NCBI GenBank assembly: GCA_902801485.1
Contig: CADCIP010000006.1
Location: 27,662-91,661, forward strand
Origin: an uncultured Bacteroidales bacterium
Lineage (GTDB): Bacteria > Bacteroidota > Bacteroidia > Bacteroidales > Bacteroidaceae
DNA length: 64,000 nucleotides
Direction of reading: 5' to 3'
In this document: piece by piece, positions 46,056-54,466 of the stretch
How the letters are laid out: every line of letters begins with the position of its first letter
How positions within the stretch are numbered: the first letter of the stretch is position 1
Notes under the pieces: model-generated
Told to the model about the DNA's origin: nothing
The model's database searches: none
What the model saw: the letters and a program-made list of their open reading frames with translations, nothing else
Translations under genes and position numbers: made by a program

Positions 46056-46298
46056 GTGAAGAGAAATGAAGAACTTCCCTCCATGACAGGAGGGGCCAGG
46101 GGTGGGTCCGATGACATTGCCTCTGTTATTATGAATGGCATTACATTCAAGGCTGGTTCTAAGGGGGGAAAGAAGAAAGAAGACCCCAAGGTAAAAACCA
46201 AAGCCAAAAAGAAACAATATATCACAGGAGCACACGGAAGCGGCTCGGCAAAGATGAAGGCCGACATCCGCCGAAAGCGAGCAAACCGACACAAATAA
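46056..46298 (+). CDS. Possible small Lys-rich basic protein (doubtful)
   Basis: An open frame of 80 codons whose first 20 are derived from a GC-rich repeat (46077-46108). From an internal ATG at 46131 the product would be 55 residues: MNGITFKAGSKGGKKKEDPK and then Lys/Ala/Arg-rich sequence to RRKRANRHK. Low-complexity Lys/Gly composition resembles small nucleoid-binding proteins, but no family is recognised and the start is uncertain. It could equally be a chance frame or the remnant of a larger gene disrupted by repeats. Confidence 0.35.
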   Translation: MKRNEELPSMTGGARGGSDDIASVIMNGITFKAGSKGGKKKEDPKVKTKAKKKQYITGAHGSGSAKMKADIRRKRANRHK

Positions 46299-46329
46299 AA
46301 CCACCTCGTTACCCTTAAATCTTTGAAAT

Positions 46330-48975
46330 ATGAAATTAAAAGCGTTTCTGTTTTTCACTATTCTGATGACCGTCTCTTCAGTATTCGCCCAAGAACTCAG
46401 TGTCATCACCTACAATGTCAGGTACAGCAATTCCGGCGACACAAACGCCGGTAACGGTTGGGCTACGAGAAAGACCTACCTCATTAACCTGGTAAACTTC
46501 CAAGAACCAGATTTGCTTGGTGTGCAGGAAGCCACGCAAGGTCAGGTTACCGATTTGGAAAACGGGCTGAAAGCCTATGGCCGTATTGGTGTAGGCCGTA
46601 ATGACGGAAAATCAAGCGGCGAACATTCCTGTATCTTTTACAAGAGAGAGAGAATGATGCTGTTGGAACATGGCGACTTCTGGTTGAGCGACACCCCCAA
46701 CACTCCCTCCAAGGGTTTCCCCAGCAAAGGCGGCTCCACCACATACTACCGCATCTGCTCGTGGGGAAAGTTCATCGACAAAGCTACAGGCTCGTACATC
46801 TATTACTTTAACACACACATGGATCTTGACGAGATTAACCGACAACAATCTTATTATCTGATTAAGAAAAAAATTCAGGAGGTTGCAGGAAGCCTGAATG
46901 CTCCTATAATTGTATCTGGCGACTATAATGCGGTTCAGACTGGAGATGCATACAAATTATTCTACAACTCAGGATTCCTATACGACTGTTATCACCGCGC
47001 CAAGCAGAAATTCATGACCAATGGAACCTGTCCTGGTTTCAATGCTGGCAGCTACAGTACAGTTTCCGGAGAGTTGCGTCGTATCGACCACATTTTTGTA
47101 ACAAAGAACTTCGATGTCAATCACTACGGTGTTCTGAACCCCTGTTACTATTCTACCTCGGGCACAGCAGACTACCACGAAAGAGCCTATTCGGACCATA
47201 GTCCCGTGGTGGCAAAACTCTACATAAAAATTCCAGAGATAGCTGATCTTGATACCATACAGCCACCCATGGAGAACGGTATCTACAAAATATCTTCAGC
47301 AAGAGAACTGAAGGCCTTCGCCAGCATTGTAAACGGCACATCAATTCATGACCAGAATTCGGCAGCAAAGGCTATATTGCTGAATGACATAAACATGGAA
47401 GAAATTACAAACTGGGAACCCATTGGCACAAATGGAAGTCCTTTCACCGGTATATTCAATGGTCAAGGCCATGCCATTAAGAATATTCTTCTTGATACAG
47501 GGAAAAGTTATTCGGGCCTGTTTGGTGCCACATCAGGTGCGACTATCAAGAATTTCGGTATCAGCGGTTCACTTATCGTTGCCGACGGAACAACAGAACA
47601 CGGTGTAGTGGGATATGCCTCCGGTTCTACCATCAGAGACATTCATTCGTCACTGAACATCACCATAGGAAAAGCTAACGATGACACAAAACACGTTGGA
47701 GGAATAGTAGGTTCGATGTTTAACGCTTCCGTTCTCACCCGATGCTCATACTGGGGTGCCATCACAGATGCCGGTACGAATACCGTTGGCGGTATCGTGG
47801 GGTACGCCGACCAGACTGCCAACAGTATCTCTTATTGCATCAACTATGGTACTGTTTATTCCGATGGTACCACAACCAATACAGGCGGTATTCTGGGATA
47901 TGTAAACCACGATGCCTTCAAGATGTCCTACTGCGCCAACGTAGGAAAGGTAAGCGGTAACAAAGAGTTCGCCGGACAACTTATAGGACGTCAGGTAAAG
48001 AAAATGACTACCCTGCCTACCTATATTTATTATATAGAAGAAGAACAGTTGGAGGGCTTCGGTACGGAATCAGATGAGACATCTGCCAAAAGTGCTTCCG
48101 CAATGACAAAGGATGATGTGGAACGCGGAGAACTGACGGCCATGCTTAACAAAGGAATGAGTACAGCCAACCTGATTTTCTTCCAAAACATCAACGACGG
48201 GGAACTGTCCGACCCCTATCCTGTCTTTGGTGGAACGCCAGAACATAAAGCCGTATATCAGGGTACATTCGGGAAAAAGAAGTCATCTGCAGACACCACA
48301 AACTATAACTTCTACGTCAACGAGGGCGGCCACCTACCCGACCTTACCCTTATAGATGCCTTCAACTCTTCTGTAGTCTTTATTGCCGATCATATCAGCT
48401 ACACCTTTAAGTCCATCAATCCGTGGGGAACCGTTTATCTGCCCTTTGCCGTAACATCTACAGAAGATATACAGTTCTACGAGGTTGCACCCAATCAGCC
48501 AAGTGCCGATGTCCTGACAATTGTTCCCTGTGCTACGCTTCAAGCTTACATGCCGGGATTGTACCATCAAACCGGAGATATATGCAAGGCAGAAGGCAAT
48601 GATGCACTCATTGACGTTCCACCGACCAATACAGGCATCACCTGCGGCAACTTTATTCTGACGGGAACCCTTAACAAGAAGACCAACTACAACGGAGGCT
48701 ACATTCTCAATGGCGATGTCTTCCAACACACCACCGAGAGCCTTGCGACCGAAGCGTTCCAGGCAGCCCTCACCACCAATGGTACGCCGGAGGAGATTAC
48801 AATCTTCATCAGCGATGCCGATGGCATAGACAAACCTACCCTCACCCCCTCCCGTAATGGAGGGGAGGTTTACGACCTCACTGGCAGAAAAATTAATTCT
48901 TCATTCTTCAATCTTCATTCTTTACTCAAAAACAAGGGTGTTTACATAGTGAACGGAAAGAAAGTGCTGTACTAA
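46330..48975 (+). CDS. Secreted endonuclease/exonuclease/phosphatase-domain protein with GLUG repeats and sorting tail
   Basis: An 881-residue exported protein (signal to residue 20). Residues 22-305 are an EEP domain with intact catalytic residues: VITYNVRY, Glu67 in GVQEAT, Asp198 in SGDYNA, RRIDHIF, and Asp289-His290 in YSDHSPV. Residues about 370-560 hold GLUG-type repeats (GLFGATSGATIKNFGISG, VGGIVGSMFNASVLTRCSYWG, TGGILGYVNHDAFKMSYCANVG). The C-terminus is a T9SS-type sorting tail (EVYDLTGRKI ... GVYIVNGKKVLY). A palindromic repeat (48839-48869) and a heptamer array (48896-48923) are inserted in frame in that tail. Confidence 0.87.
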   Translation: MKLKAFLFFTILMTVSSVFAQELSVITYNVRYSNSGDTNAGNGWATRKTYLINLVNFQEPDLLGVQEATQGQVTDLENGLKAYGRIGVGRNDGKSSGEHSCIFYKRERMMLLEHGDFWLSDTPNTPSKGFPSKGGSTTYYRICSWGKFIDKATGSYIYYFNTHMDLDEINRQQSYYLIKKKIQEVAGSLNAPIIVSGDYNAVQTGDAYKLFYNSGFLYDCYHRAKQKFMTNGTCPGFNAGSYSTVSGELRRIDHIFVTKNFDVNHYGVLNPCYYSTSGTADYHERAYSDHSPVVAKLYIKIPEIADLDTIQPPMENGIYKISSARELKAFASIVNGTSIHDQNSAAKAILLNDINMEEITNWEPIGTNGSPFTGIFNGQGHAIKNILLDTGKSYSGLFGATSGATIKNFGISGSLIVADGTTEHGVVGYASGSTIRDIHSSLNITIGKANDDTKHVGGIVGSMFNASVLTRCSYWGAITDAGTNTVGGIVGYADQTANSISYCINYGTVYSDGTTTNTGGILGYVNHDAFKMSYCANVGKVSGNKEFAGQLIGRQVKKMTTLPTYIYYIEEEQLEGFGTESDETSAKSASAMTKDDVERGELTAMLNKGMSTANLIFFQNINDGELSDPYPVFGGTPEHKAVYQGTFGKKKSSADTTNYNFYVNEGGHLPDLTLIDAFNSSVVFIADHISYTFKSINPWGTVYLPFAVTSTEDIQFYEVAPNQPSADVLTIVPCATLQAYMPGLYHQTGDICKAEGNDALIDVPPTNTGITCGNFILTGTLNKKTNYNGGYILNGDVFQHTTESLATEAFQAALTTNGTPEEITIFISDADGIDKPTLTPSRNGGEVYDLTGRKINSSFFNLHSLLKNKGVYIVNGKKVLY
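48839..48923. repeat. Palindrome and heptamer array inside the EEP protein's sorting tail
   Basis: CACCCCCTCCCGTAATGGAGGGGAGG (a GC-rich palindrome, described here as CCCCTCC/GGAGGGG around CGTAAT) precedes the VYDLTGRKI codons. ATTCTTC, ATTCTTC, AATCTTC and ATTCTTT (48896-48923) follow them and code for the loop SSFFNLHSL. Confidence 0.8.
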
Positions 48976-49003
48976 CTTCCAATTTTCAACTTTCAATTTT
49001 CAA
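48976..49003. repeat. Heptamer array before the second EEP gene
   Basis: CTTCCAA, TTTTCAA, CTTTCAA and TTTTCAA run from the stop of one gene to 3 bases before the ATG of the next, leaving no room for an ordinary Shine-Dalgarno site. Confidence 0.75.
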
Positions 49004-49006
49004 CTT

Positions 49007-49792
49007 ATGAAAAAGACAATATCATTCATCATCATATCTATGATTGTGTGCTGCGCTTTTGCACAGAACCTCTACATAGGCAGTTTCTACGTCACCACAA
49101 CAGACGAGGAAAAACTTTACGGCGACGGAAACGATAAGTGGGCAACCCGCAGAAACACTATCTGCGACATGTTCAACTTCGAACAACCCGATGTTTTAGG
49201 ATTACAATCTGTAACAGAAGCACAGATTAGCAATATGATCCAGCGCATGACATCCTACAAAGCCGTGGGTAACATACTTTACAATAAGGTGCTTGAACTG
49301 GAAAGTAACGGGCAGGTTAGCGATATGCCAGAAGGCAGCACCTGCTCTTGGGCAAAGTTAAAGAAAGACGGTAAAGCATTCTATGTTTTCAATATAAGTT
49401 TCTCGTCAGAATCCGGCGTTGCCAATGCATCAGCCACAAAAATCTTTGCATCCGTTGGAGAAATAAATACAGAGAATGCGCCTTTCTTTGTTCTTGGCTT
49501 CCTTGGTGTTAATGACAGGAACACCACTTACAACAGGATGAGTTCCCGCTATATTGACTGTTACAAGAAAGCACCTGTTGTAAGTGCTGAATATGGAACG
49601 GTAAATAAATTCAACCTTGAAGCCAACCACTCAGCAGACCGGTTCGACTTTGTCTTTACCACCAGGAATGTCACCATCAATGCATACGGACAGTTACAGT
49701 ACGGCTATTTTACCCACGAGGCCGACGGCTCCTACAAGCGGCGCTTGCCCTCCACCCACTTCCCCGTAATGGTAAAAGTAACGCTGCCATAA
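49007..49792 (+). CDS. EEP-fold paralog with lost catalytic residues
   Basis: A 261-residue exported protein (signal MKKTISFIIISMIVCCAFAQ) that aligns by eye along its whole length with the EEP domain of the preceding gene (shared KWATRRNTICDM-like start, FEQPDVLGLQ, RFDFVF and THFPVMVKV). Each catalytic position is changed: Glu67 becomes Ser68 (GLQSVT), the SGDYNA motif becomes LGFLGVN, the RIDH His becomes Phe, and the SDH Asp becomes Thr (STHFPV). The frame is intact, so it is a likely pseudoenzyme, perhaps a binding protein, derived by tandem duplication. No sorting tail is present. Confidence 0.8.
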   Translation: MKKTISFIIISMIVCCAFAQNLYIGSFYVTTTDEEKLYGDGNDKWATRRNTICDMFNFEQPDVLGLQSVTEAQISNMIQRMTSYKAVGNILYNKVLELESNGQVSDMPEGSTCSWAKLKKDGKAFYVFNISFSSESGVANASATKIFASVGEINTENAPFFVLGFLGVNDRNTTYNRMSSRYIDCYKKAPVVSAEYGTVNKFNLEANHSADRFDFVFTTRNVTINAYGQLQYGYFTHEADGSYKRRLPSTHFPVMVKVTLP

Positions 49793-49829
49793 CAATTAGC
49801 AAATCTGGAAAATGCTTGCTGGCGCATAG

Positions 49830-51980
49830 TCACTCTGCGGTAATCTCCAAAACGTGACTTGTGAGTTTGTGGGTGGTTAGCACATCCAAACCTACGGTCA
49901 TCAAGAACTGACCGCTATATACCTTATCGTTGCATCCTAACCAGCTTTGTTTGCCTGGCATCATATTTATTTCCCTGACGCGATACATCTGATTGGACTC
50001 CAAGCCGCGAAGGGTAACGGGCACATTGCGCTCGGCATAACGGGGATAGGTATTGAAGGTAAACATCACGCTCTGCTTGCGATCCTTGCTGACAAACTGC
50101 GTGGCGGCATGGGGACCTTCGTAAGGAGAATACAGGCGGAACATATCGCCCTCCATGATAGCAGGACGCAAACGCTTGAAGTTCTTGACAGCCTGCTGGC
50201 AATACTTCAGGTCATCGGCACTCATATCAGAGAGCTTGATGTCAAAGCCCATTTTTCCCATCATGGCTACATCCGTACGGAACTTAACGCTGGCATTGCT
50301 GTTCCATGTGGTAACGTGGCAACATGTTGCCTTGGCAGGATAGAAATAAGAATAGGCGTACTGGATATAAAGGCGCTCCAGAGGATCTGTATTGTCGCTT
50401 GCCCAGAATTCTGTAAAATAGTTCAAAGCCTGGTAATCAATTCGGCCAGAGCCGCCGGAACATAACATCATGGGAAGGTTGGGATATTTGGCCTTGATAC
50501 GGTCAAGAACTTTATACAAACCACGAACATAATCCACATACAGGTGCTGTTGCTTCTCCTTCAGATAAGGCGAATAGATGTTAGTAATGGGGGAATTACA
50601 ATCCCATTTGAAGAAAGCAATACCCGGATATTGGGTCATCAGATTATCTACAACGCCATAGACAAAATCCTGTACCTTGGGATTACTCAGATCGAGTACC
50701 AACTGATTGCGGAAATAATACTCGTCGCGGTTGGGTAGTGTGATGACCCAGTCCTTATGTTTCTCGTATAGTTCACTCTTTGGATTCACCATCTCAGGCT
50801 CAATCCAAATGCCAAACTTGATGCCCTTCTGCCGAGCGGCTTCGACCAGCGCTTTCACCTTGCCAGGCAATTTATCTTTAGTCTCTTCCCAGTCACCCAA
50901 GCCTTGAGTGTCGCTATGACGGGGATATTTGTTTCCAAACCAGCCATCGTCCAGCAAGAACATATCCACCCCCAGTCTCACGGCATCGTCCATAAGGCCA
51001 ACCAGTTTATCCTGATTGAAGTCGAAATAGGTAGCCTCCCAGTTGTTAAGCAATGTCAGACGGTCCTCAGAACCATCCTTCAACTGATACTTGCGAGCCC
51101 AATCGTGGAAGTCACGACTGGCACGACTCAACCCTTCCTGACTAAGCGTAAAGAAGAAGTCGGGTGTACGGAAAGTTTCGTTTGCTTTCAACTCATATTC
51201 CGAAAAATAAGGGTTAATACCAGAGATAACGCGCAGGTTATCCTTCTCGTCCATCTCGAAAGTAAAGCGGAAGTTGCCGGTCCAGCCTAACTGACCCAAT
51301 AACACCTGTCCGGAATCTTCAGTGGCAGGAGCACCAAGGGAGAGTATAAACATAGGAGGTGTGAACAGATTGGCACGTGTGCCCAGTTTTGTGTCTATCA
51401 CCTTCTTGCCAAAACTAAGCGGAGTGGTGGTAATATGAGCTTCATCTGCCCAGTTGCCAGAGAACTCACTCAGGAAATACTTGCCGCCAGTAAGGTGCAA
51501 CATGGCGCTGGCATACTTAACCAGCGAGACAGATTTCTTTTCCGTATTGGTAATTTCTGTCCAAGCCTTGATGATATTCTCCTTAGTGTAGGCAACATAA
51601 TGCATGGCTACTTGCGTTCCGTAAACAGGGTCATTCAGCCAAATAACGGTTTCTGTGGCGCCATCACCGGCTTTACGCTGTTCATGACGCTCATATTTAA
51701 GCAAGGTGCTGGGGTTGAAATCTGTATGACGGACATCCAGCGCTGGCTCAAAGTAATCTTCCATGCCATGAGTCAGATAAGCTTCTGTTCCATCAGGAAG
51801 ATGCTTCAGGTCACTTTCTTGATTAAGATGACAGCCCAAATAGTTCTGATACAGGCGACCATTGTCTGCCACACGGAAGACCAGGTCTGTCTGGTCGGTA
51901 CTAACACGAATAATATTCTCGGCATTCGCAAACAATGCAAACGCGAACAGGCATACTGCCATAAAGAATCTTGTTTTCAT
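49830..51980 (-). CDS. GH36 alpha-galactosidase
   Basis: A 716-residue exported glycosidase (signal to about residue 20) that removes terminal alpha-galactose. After the N-terminal beta-sandwich, the (beta/alpha)8 domain has LLNNWEATYFDFNQDKL, FLLDDGWFGNKYPRHSDTQG, GIKFGIWIEPEMVNPKSELY, the nucleophile Asp near residue 458 in FFKWDCNSPI, and acid/base Asp in FWASDNTDPLERL. Its length matches bacterial GH36. It diverges from the GH95 gene, each with its own promoter, suggesting joint use on host or plant glycans. Confidence 0.94.
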   Translation of the reverse strand: MKTRFFMAVCLFAFALFANAENIIRVSTDQTDLVFRVADNGRLYQNYLGCHLNQESDLKHLPDGTEAYLTHGMEDYFEPALDVRHTDFNPSTLLKYERHEQRKAGDGATETVIWLNDPVYGTQVAMHYVAYTKENIIKAWTEITNTEKKSVSLVKYASAMLHLTGGKYFLSEFSGNWADEAHITTTPLSFGKKVIDTKLGTRANLFTPPMFILSLGAPATEDSGQVLLGQLGWTGNFRFTFEMDEKDNLRVISGINPYFSEYELKANETFRTPDFFFTLSQEGLSRASRDFHDWARKYQLKDGSEDRLTLLNNWEATYFDFNQDKLVGLMDDAVRLGVDMFLLDDGWFGNKYPRHSDTQGLGDWEETKDKLPGKVKALVEAARQKGIKFGIWIEPEMVNPKSELYEKHKDWVITLPNRDEYYFRNQLVLDLSNPKVQDFVYGVVDNLMTQYPGIAFFKWDCNSPITNIYSPYLKEKQQHLYVDYVRGLYKVLDRIKAKYPNLPMMLCSGGSGRIDYQALNYFTEFWASDNTDPLERLYIQYAYSYFYPAKATCCHVTTWNSNASVKFRTDVAMMGKMGFDIKLSDMSADDLKYCQQAVKNFKRLRPAIMEGDMFRLYSPYEGPHAATQFVSKDRKQSVMFTFNTYPRYAERNVPVTLRGLESNQMYRVREINMMPGKQSWLGCNDKVYSGQFLMTVGLDVLTTHKLTSHVLEITAE

Positions 51981-52003
51981 ATCTGATTAGGTGTAATTTG
52001 CTG

Positions 52004-52035
52004 CAAAAATAATTATTTTAAGCCATGCGCACAAA
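52004..52035 (-). promoter_or_regulatory. Promoter of the GH36 gene
   Basis: Minus strand TTTG (52035-52032), 20 bases, TATTTTTG (52011-52004), 24 bases before the ATG at 51980. Confidence 0.7.
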
Positions 52036-52053
52036 ATATTCCAACAAAAACTC

Positions 52054-52061
52054 TATCTTTG
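52054..52061 (+). promoter_or_regulatory. -7 element of the GH95 gene
   Basis: TATCTTTG lies 27 bases before the ATG at 52088. No TTTG occurs at -33; the upstream DNA is shared with the divergent GH36 promoter. Confidence 0.55.
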
Positions 52062-52087
52062 CGCTTGTTTAACAAGCATATCCCATT

Positions 52088-54466
52088 ATGAATCAGAAAA
52101 TACTCCTCATTACATTGTCATTTGTAACATCAGTCTGTTCTTTCTCGCAACGTATGTGGTACGACACTCCTGCAGATGAATGGATGAAAGCCCTCCCTAT
52201 AGGAAACGGCAGATTGGGGGCTATGATTTATGGCGGCGTAACAACAGAAACCATTGCCCTAAACGAGAGTTCAATGTGGAGTGGCAGCGTGAATCCCAAC
52301 CAGAATATACCTTTTGGAAGGGAACGCCTGGATTCCCTGCGACAGATGTTCTTTGCCAATAAAATTGCAGAAGGAAACAGCATTGCCTGGAACAATCTGA
52401 TAGGCAACGAGCAGGACTTTGGCTCTCATGTTCCACTGGGTGACATCGAGTTAATGTTCCTTCATCCTTCGGGCACAACATATACCAATTACAGACGCGA
52501 ACTGGATTTGCAGAAGGCACAAGTAAGGGTGGACTATTCCATAAATAATATAAAGTACACGCGAGAGTATGTTTGTAGCCATCCACAGCAGGTAATGGCG
52601 GCACACTATACGGCAAGCCGGAAAAATGCCATCAGTTTTGACTTGGAAGCCAAGTTGCTGCGCCCTGAAGCTGACGTACGAACAGAGCAGAACACATTTG
52701 TCATTACAGGAAAGGCTTCCCAGTCAGGAAGAACAGACAAGGGCGTTCTTTTTGTTGTCCGACTGAAAGTAGTAGCAAAGGGTGGAAAAATAACAACTGG
52801 GGATAGCATTCTCTCCGTCCGCAATGCCAACGAGGTTACCATATATGCCGACATGCGAACCGACTACAAGAAACCTGATTACCTGAACGTCTGCAAGGAA
52901 ACGACAGAAAAGGCTTCGGAACGGACATTCGTCAGCATTCAGAATGAACATCAGTCAGATTATGCGTCTCTCTTCAAGAGGGTAAGCCTCACACTCGGCT
53001 CTAATCCAGAAACAAGCAGAGAGCCTACAGACAAACGTTGGATGGCGGTAAAACAAGGACGTGACGATGCCGACTTGCAAGCTTTATTCTTCCAGTACGG
53101 CCGTTATCTGACCATCATTTCCTCTAGGGAGGACTCACCTTTGCCTATTGCCTTACAGGGATTCTTTAATGACAATCTGGCCTGTAACATGGGGTGGAAC
53201 AACGACTATCATCTGGATATCAATACCCAGCAGAACTATTGGCTTACCAATGTGGGTAATTTGGCTGAATGCAACAAACCGCTCTTTACATACATTGCAT
53301 CACTTGCAGAAGCAGGTCGGAATACTGCCAGGACGGTGTATGGAGCACAAGGTTGGACTGCACACACGACAGCAAACATTTGGGGCTTCACGGCTCCCTG
53401 TAACTGCATAGCATGGGGACTGTTCCCGACGGCAGGAAGCTGGATGGCTACTCACTTATGGACACAATGGGAATACACCCGGGACCTGGATTTCCTCCGT
53501 CATACAGCCTACCCTCTCTTGAAGGGAAATGCCCGGTTCCTGCTAAGCTATATGTGCATAGATCCCAACACAGGATATCTTGTTACAGGCCCAAGCATCT
53601 CACCCGAGAACTCTTTCGGCTATGAGGGCCAAACCCACAGTGCCAGTATGATGCCGACAGTGGATTTGGTACTTGCACGTGAAGTATTTCAGGATTGTCT
53701 CAGGAGCACAGAACTTTTAAATACAGATGCTGCATTCGCAGATTCACTGCGTAAGGTATTAAGCCTGCTGCCCCCATTGCGCATAAATAAATACGGAGGA
53801 GTGCGTGAATGGTTAGAGGACTACGACGATGTGAACGTAAACCATAGGCACACCAGCCATCTTTTGGCACTCTATCCCTATTACCAGATTACTACACAGA
53901 ACACGCCCGAGCTGGCAAAGGCAGCCTACAATACCTTAGAACGCCGTCTTACAGCCCAGGGATGGGAAGATGTGGAGTGGAGCCGTGCATGGGCTATCTG
54001 CTATTTTGCCAGACTCCGTCACAGTCAGGAAGCCTATAACAGCATCAATCAACTCATAGGAAAACTTTCACGCGAAAACCTGTTTACCGTTTCTCCAAAG
54101 GGAATTGCTGGAGCTCCCTGGGATATCTTTGCCATAGACGGAAATATGGCTGGGGCTGCAGGTATGGCAGAAATGTTGGTCCAGTCACATGCCGGATACA
54201 TAGAATTCCTGCCCACCCTTCCAATAGCGTGGGACGAAGGGCAGTTCACGGGTCTTTGCGTTCGTGGAGGTGCTGAGGTTTCTGCCAAATGGGCTTCAGG
54301 GAAAGTGCTTAATGCCAGCCTGAAAGCCACCAGCAACGGCGAATTCAAAATTAAAATCCCAGACGGATTACAAATAATAAAGGTAAACGGGAAGAAGATG
54401 AAAGGTTACACGAACGATATTTTCCGTGTAACCTTACATAAGGGAGATGTAGTAACATTCAGTTAA
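52088..54466 (+). CDS. GH95 alpha-L-fucosidase/galactosidase
   Basis: A 792-residue exported glycosidase (signal to about residue 20) of GH95, which inverts alpha-1,2-fucosides or alpha-L-galactosides. Family motifs are MWYDTPADEWMKALPIGNG, GRLGAMIYGG, LNESSMWSG, NNDYHLDINTQQNYW (substrate-binding Asn residues), VTGPSISPENSFGYEG (general acid Glu), and the late WSRAWAICYFARL with the C-terminal domain. Its length is normal. It ends in TTAA, whose complement is the stop of the converging gene. Confidence 0.93.
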   Translation: MNQKILLITLSFVTSVCSFSQRMWYDTPADEWMKALPIGNGRLGAMIYGGVTTETIALNESSMWSGSVNPNQNIPFGRERLDSLRQMFFANKIAEGNSIAWNNLIGNEQDFGSHVPLGDIELMFLHPSGTTYTNYRRELDLQKAQVRVDYSINNIKYTREYVCSHPQQVMAAHYTASRKNAISFDLEAKLLRPEADVRTEQNTFVITGKASQSGRTDKGVLFVVRLKVVAKGGKITTGDSILSVRNANEVTIYADMRTDYKKPDYLNVCKETTEKASERTFVSIQNEHQSDYASLFKRVSLTLGSNPETSREPTDKRWMAVKQGRDDADLQALFFQYGRYLTIISSREDSPLPIALQGFFNDNLACNMGWNNDYHLDINTQQNYWLTNVGNLAECNKPLFTYIASLAEAGRNTARTVYGAQGWTAHTTANIWGFTAPCNCIAWGLFPTAGSWMATHLWTQWEYTRDLDFLRHTAYPLLKGNARFLLSYMCIDPNTGYLVTGPSISPENSFGYEGQTHSASMMPTVDLVLAREVFQDCLRSTELLNTDAAFADSLRKVLSLLPPLRINKYGGVREWLEDYDDVNVNHRHTSHLLALYPYYQITTQNTPELAKAAYNTLERRLTAQGWEDVEWSRAWAICYFARLRHSQEAYNSINQLIGKLSRENLFTVSPKGIAGAPWDIFAIDGNMAGAAGMAEMLVQSHAGYIEFLPTLPIAWDEGQFTGLCVRGGAEVSAKWASGKVLNASLKATSNGEFKIKIPDGLQIIKVNGKKMKGYTNDIFRVTLHKGDVVTFS

